From the NCBI RefSeq assembly GCF_010993735.1, contig NZ_WQNI01000014.1:88395-152394 (forward strand): a DNA stretch of 64,000 nt, in the 5' to 3' direction. The stretch is from Chelativorans alearensis. GTDB taxonomy: Bacteria; Pseudomonadota; Alphaproteobacteria; Rhizobiales; Rhizobiaceae. Positions 61,115-64,000 of the stretch are shown in pieces (position 1 is the stretch's first letter; the number at the start of each line of letters is the position of its first letter). Made by a program: the position numbers and the translations under genes. The notes beneath the pieces were generated by a model. That model searched no databases. It saw nothing but the letters and a program-made list of their open reading frames with translations, and was not told the DNA's origin.

Positions 61115-61537
61115 TTAACACCACTTGTCGCTTTGCAGATGGGGTGGCTGACGTGCGAACGGCGATGCTCCCAGCTTGGCGGAACCGTGACCGCCATCAC
61201 CGCGGATGGCGTCCTCGAGCGCCAGCCAGCCGATCACGTCGTCGCCCGGCGAGGCGGGTGCATAGACGCGGCGTTGGAAGAGCGCGGCTGGATCGAAGCC
61301 GTCCTGGTGGGAGTTGTCGATCGGCGTAGCCGGATTGAGCGAGGTCAACCGTGCCCTCAGGCTCTCGATGTCCCGGATCAAGGTCGGATCGGACTTAGTC
61401 AGAACGATGCGGTCGGCGAAGGCGATCTGCTTGGCGGCTTCGAAATGGTTTTCGATCCAATTCACCCGTGACGATGTCGATGAGGGTGTCTGCATTTCGT
61501 CGGCAAGAAGTGCGGCGAGAAAGGGCAGATCACGACA
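61115..61537 (-). pseudogene. CobW/G3E GTPase (metal chaperone) fragment
   Basis: The frame reads RDLPFLAALLADEMQTP, then NHFEAAKQIAFADRIVLTKS and LTSLNPATPIDNSHQDGFDP, typical of the middle of CobW-type GTPases (LTKSD is the nucleotide-specificity motif). The Walker A N-terminus and the metal-binding CxCC are missing, as is the C-terminal domain. Upstream of 61537 the frame is unrelated. Confidence 0.7.
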
Positions 61538-61761
61538 GCCAGCCAGGATTTCGATCTGGCAACAATGTCGGGGCGGACGGCCAGCGCTTCTATCGACTGA
61601 AGGGCGACTAGGCCAAGGACCATATGCCTGCCATGATTGTCGTCGCAGCGGTCTGGGGGCCGCACATGCTGAACAGGGTGACGGTGGTAGAGCCGGAAGA
61701 CGTGGCTATCAGGCTGCCTACGCGAGGGATGGCGTGATCGCAGTCCGGAGGCGAGGGCACA

Positions 61762-63711
61762 TCACGCATAACCCGCCTGAGACATATGCTGGTCGGCAAT
61801 CTGCGGAGCCTGCAGAAGCAGCGCCTGCTTCAACGGCAGCGCATTTGAGAAAAAGAAGCCTTGCGCAACCGTGCAGCCGAGCGACTGAAGAATCCGGCGA
61901 TCCACGTCCGTTTCAACGCCCTCTGCCATGACCTCTCTTCCAAGAGCCTGACCAAGGTCGATGACCGACTTGACCAGAGCCTGATCCTCCACCGACGTGG
62001 CCAGGTCGCGAACGAACCCTTTGTCGATCTTGATCTTCCGGATTCGCCCGTCCTTGAGCGAAGCGAGAGTGGAAAAGCCAGTACCGAAATCGTCCAGGAC
62101 GATGAATACGCCTGCATCGGACAATCGCCCCAGCTTTTCGCCCACCCTGTCGTGATCGACGGGAGCCTCCTCGGTGATTTCGATCTCCAGCATGTCGGTT
62201 GGAAGGCCTCTGGCCTCCAGTCCGTTCAGGATCATCTCATCGACATTGCCTGCCTCGAGCTCGCGGGGTGACAGATTCATAGCAACGCGGATGTTTTGTC
62301 GGCCAGTCGCTATGAGTCCGTCAATCATGGCGCAACAGTTGAGAAAAACAGTCTCTGTCAAAAGCTGGAGCAGTCCGTTTTCGCGCGCAGCGGTGACAAT
62401 ATCGGGCGGAGAAATGGCCCCATGAAGCGGATGGTTCCATCGCAGGAGTGCTTCGAACCCGATGATAGCGTTGGTATCTAGCCGCATGATGGGCTGGAAC
62501 CATGTACACAGGCTCCCGCTTTTAATGGCGGCTTGCAGATCCCGTTCAATGCACTGTCTCCGCTCGAGTTCACGGTCGAGGTCGTCGTTAAAGAAGCAGA
62601 ATTCGTTCCTGCCACTGCGCTTGGCCGCATAGAGCGCAACGTCCGCCCGCAGCAGCATTTCCGTCAGCTCAGGGTTCTCAGATAGATATATTCCTATCGA
62701 TGCGCCGACCTGCACCGAATTCACCATGGGGTGCTGTTTTGCAATCGCGGCAATGATTGTGGACGCCAACTCATCCAAGGGACATGCGATCATGCGTGCG
62801 GGAATGAGCAGCACAAACTCGTCTCCGCCGACGCGAGCGAGTGTTGCTCCTCGTGGAGACGCCTCCTCAAGTCTGCGGGCGATTCCTTCAAGCAGGTCGT
62901 CGCCGATCTTGTGGCCGTAAGTGTCGTTGACAGCTTTGAAGCCGTCGAGGTCGATCAGCATCGCTACGGATGGCCCATCTGCCCGACCCATGTGCTCGAT
63001 CGCCTGTTCCAACCCCCGCCTGTTGAGAAGGCCCGTTAGCGGATCATGCACGGCAGACTGTTTTGCCTCGTGCTTGAGGCTGCTTGTCTCGCGAAACCGA
63101 GCTTGGCCGACAAGAGAGCTCCGGATAAGCCCGGCGAGAAAGAGCAGGACCGCAAAGGCAAGGACATAATCCTCGAAATTCCCCTTCGCCGCCAGGCATC
63201 CGGCCGTGATCAAGAGCGGCGGTGCAATGAAATTGATCGCAACCGAGGCACGAGAGCTGCCGTACGTCACTGCCCCCGCCGATATGCCTGCCAGGATAAT
63301 CATGTGGAGCGAAGACTGAGAGGAAGTGTATCCGTCAGTCAGTACGGCAAGAAAGGCCCATGCGAATCCCGACAGGAGAGCGAGAATCTCGTAGAGCCGA
63401 AGGCGGTTTGAATACCACGTCGAGCCGCTATTGCTGGCCGGAACCCGCGTCCCTCGTTGTTGGGTAAGGGCAAGCGCGATACGCGCGCCGTTGATAGCGT
63501 TGACAGCGACAAACCAGATGACGGCAGCAAGGTTGTTGCCGAACAGTAGCTCCACAACCAGGATCAATACCGACAGCACCGTGCTGATCGGCATGGAAAT
63601 GAAGAGACCAGTCCTCAGATCGGCAAGTTGGTCCCGGAGGATGCCCTCTTCGATGGCGTTCTTTTGTCCGCCGATCACCGATTCCGGACTGGTTTGATCT
63701 GATTGCCCCAT
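61762..63711 (-). CDS. Membrane GGDEF-EAL protein (cyclic-di-GMP turnover)
   Basis: 649 residues. An N-terminal region with about five membrane helices (FISMPISTVLSVLILVVELL) may be a sensor. A diguanylate cyclase domain follows with intact RVGGDEFVLL, then a phosphodiesterase domain with intact GFEALLRWNHP and the conserved IDKGFVRDL and DDFGTGFSTL. Both active sites look functional, so its net effect on c-di-GMP cannot be told. It is a complete gene with normal length, unlike its broken neighbour. Confidence 0.93.
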   Translation of the reverse strand: MGQSDQTSPESVIGGQKNAIEEGILRDQLADLRTGLFISMPISTVLSVLILVVELLFGNNLAAVIWFVAVNAINGARIALALTQQRGTRVPASNSGSTWYSNRLRLYEILALLSGFAWAFLAVLTDGYTSSQSSLHMIILAGISAGAVTYGSSRASVAINFIAPPLLITAGCLAAKGNFEDYVLAFAVLLFLAGLIRSSLVGQARFRETSSLKHEAKQSAVHDPLTGLLNRRGLEQAIEHMGRADGPSVAMLIDLDGFKAVNDTYGHKIGDDLLEGIARRLEEASPRGATLARVGGDEFVLLIPARMIACPLDELASTIIAAIAKQHPMVNSVQVGASIGIYLSENPELTEMLLRADVALYAAKRSGRNEFCFFNDDLDRELERRQCIERDLQAAIKSGSLCTWFQPIMRLDTNAIIGFEALLRWNHPLHGAISPPDIVTAARENGLLQLLTETVFLNCCAMIDGLIATGRQNIRVAMNLSPRELEAGNVDEMILNGLEARGLPTDMLEIEITEEAPVDHDRVGEKLGRLSDAGVFIVLDDFGTGFSTLASLKDGRIRKIKIDKGFVRDLATSVEDQALVKSVIDLGQALGREVMAEGVETDVDRRILQSLGCTVAQGFFFSNALPLKQALLLQAPQIADQHMSQAGYA

Positions 63712-64000
63712 TACCAGATCGAGGCATAGGCAAATGCGATGAAAATCGTGTTAAGAATTTGTGTGGCTTGTGATGCAATCGGGCAAACCTGGAGCTGAGA
63801 TTGAAGCCTTGGAGGCCGGGGAATTTCTCGAGAAGAGTGATCGAGACCGCATCGCCCGGGCGCTTGCCCTACCTACGGTCGGACGGCTTCCGTTCTTCCC
63901 GAAGGCGTGCCTCTAGAGCACGTCCTTTGAACTCCGAGTCGTAGCGTTGATGACACGGATTGGGTTTTATGATTCACCGTCGCCGTTGCAGGAGATGGCG
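63712..64000. other. Gene-free end of window
   Basis: Only a 47-codon open frame (63773-63916, MQSGKPGAEIEALEAGEFLE) is visible, too short and without context to call a gene. No repeat or RNA was recognised. Confidence 0.35.

Noticed and set aside
63773..63916. 47-codon frame at the end of the window
   Set aside because: Too short, no ribosome-binding site, no homology recognised.

Overview
The sequence is GC-rich and looks like an alphaproteobacterium, most likely Hyphomicrobiales (rhizobia and relatives). The reasons are the codon usage, the mer genes arranged as merR diverging from merT-merP-merF-merA, the alphaproteobacterial copper and cytochrome-oxidase assembly genes, and a trio of overlapping tyrosine recombinases. 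Nothing identifies a species. Broken genes, insertion-sequence remnants and metal-resistance loci are so dense that this is probably accessory DNA, either a plasmid or a genomic island.

Layout: (1) 1-7000: a betaine/choline-type binding protein (cut by the window edge) next to a BCCT transporter; a methionine-sulfoxide repair operon (msrB-msrA-thioredoxin-like); and a LysR regulator divergent from a zinc-free MDR oxidoreductase. (2) 7000-14100: a heme aldoxime dehydratase followed by a large flavoprotein, with a decayed copy of the flavoprotein start on its other side; a methyltransferase; an IS256-family element with a perfect 8-bp target duplication but a frameshifted transposase; regulator debris. 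(3) 14100-19750: a complete type I secretion operon (ABC exporter, HlyD-type adaptor, serralysin-like RTX metalloprotease, small unknown protein). The outer-membrane TolC partner is not here. (4) 20000-23500: a MerR-type regulator with a carboxymuconolactone-decarboxylase-family gene, then two decayed genes. (5) 23484-32700: a mercury/organomercury locus with merR, merT, merP, a second HMA protein, merF-like, merA, a small Cys-Cys membrane protein, a second flavin disulfide reductase, an orphan merA C-terminus, an AraC regulator and merB. At least four MerR-type promoters with 19-bp spacers lie here, two of them in front of broken genes. (6) 32730-34350: msrPQ, periplasmic methionine-sulfoxide repair. 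(7) 34370-43323: a long minus-strand run for copper handling and envelope thiol redox (L,D-transpeptidase, CcdA, DsbA/ScsC-like, Cox11, two BNR proteins, SCO, Met-rich protein, DUF1573, TlpA, CcmG-like). (8) 43434-46861: a CueR-type promoter, a copA with a large internal deletion, cueR and a cytochrome c. (9) 47159-50220: three overlapping tyrosine recombinases, consistent with a RIT element whose third gene is broken, beside a serine-recombinase remnant. (10) 50959-64000: a TetR/SnoaL/ABM operon with a striking operator; IS66-like ends lying back to back; LysR and HxlR fragments; an MFS transporter that has lost its stop; a small secreted repeat protein; a 90-kDa LuxR-family ATPase regulator; a CobW remnant; and a GGDEF-EAL protein.

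Together the intact genes describe a cell coping with mercury, copper and oxidative or reactive-chlorine damage to methionine and thiols. Roughly twenty genes are decayed. All functional calls come from motifs and general knowledge of protein families, read by eye without database searches.
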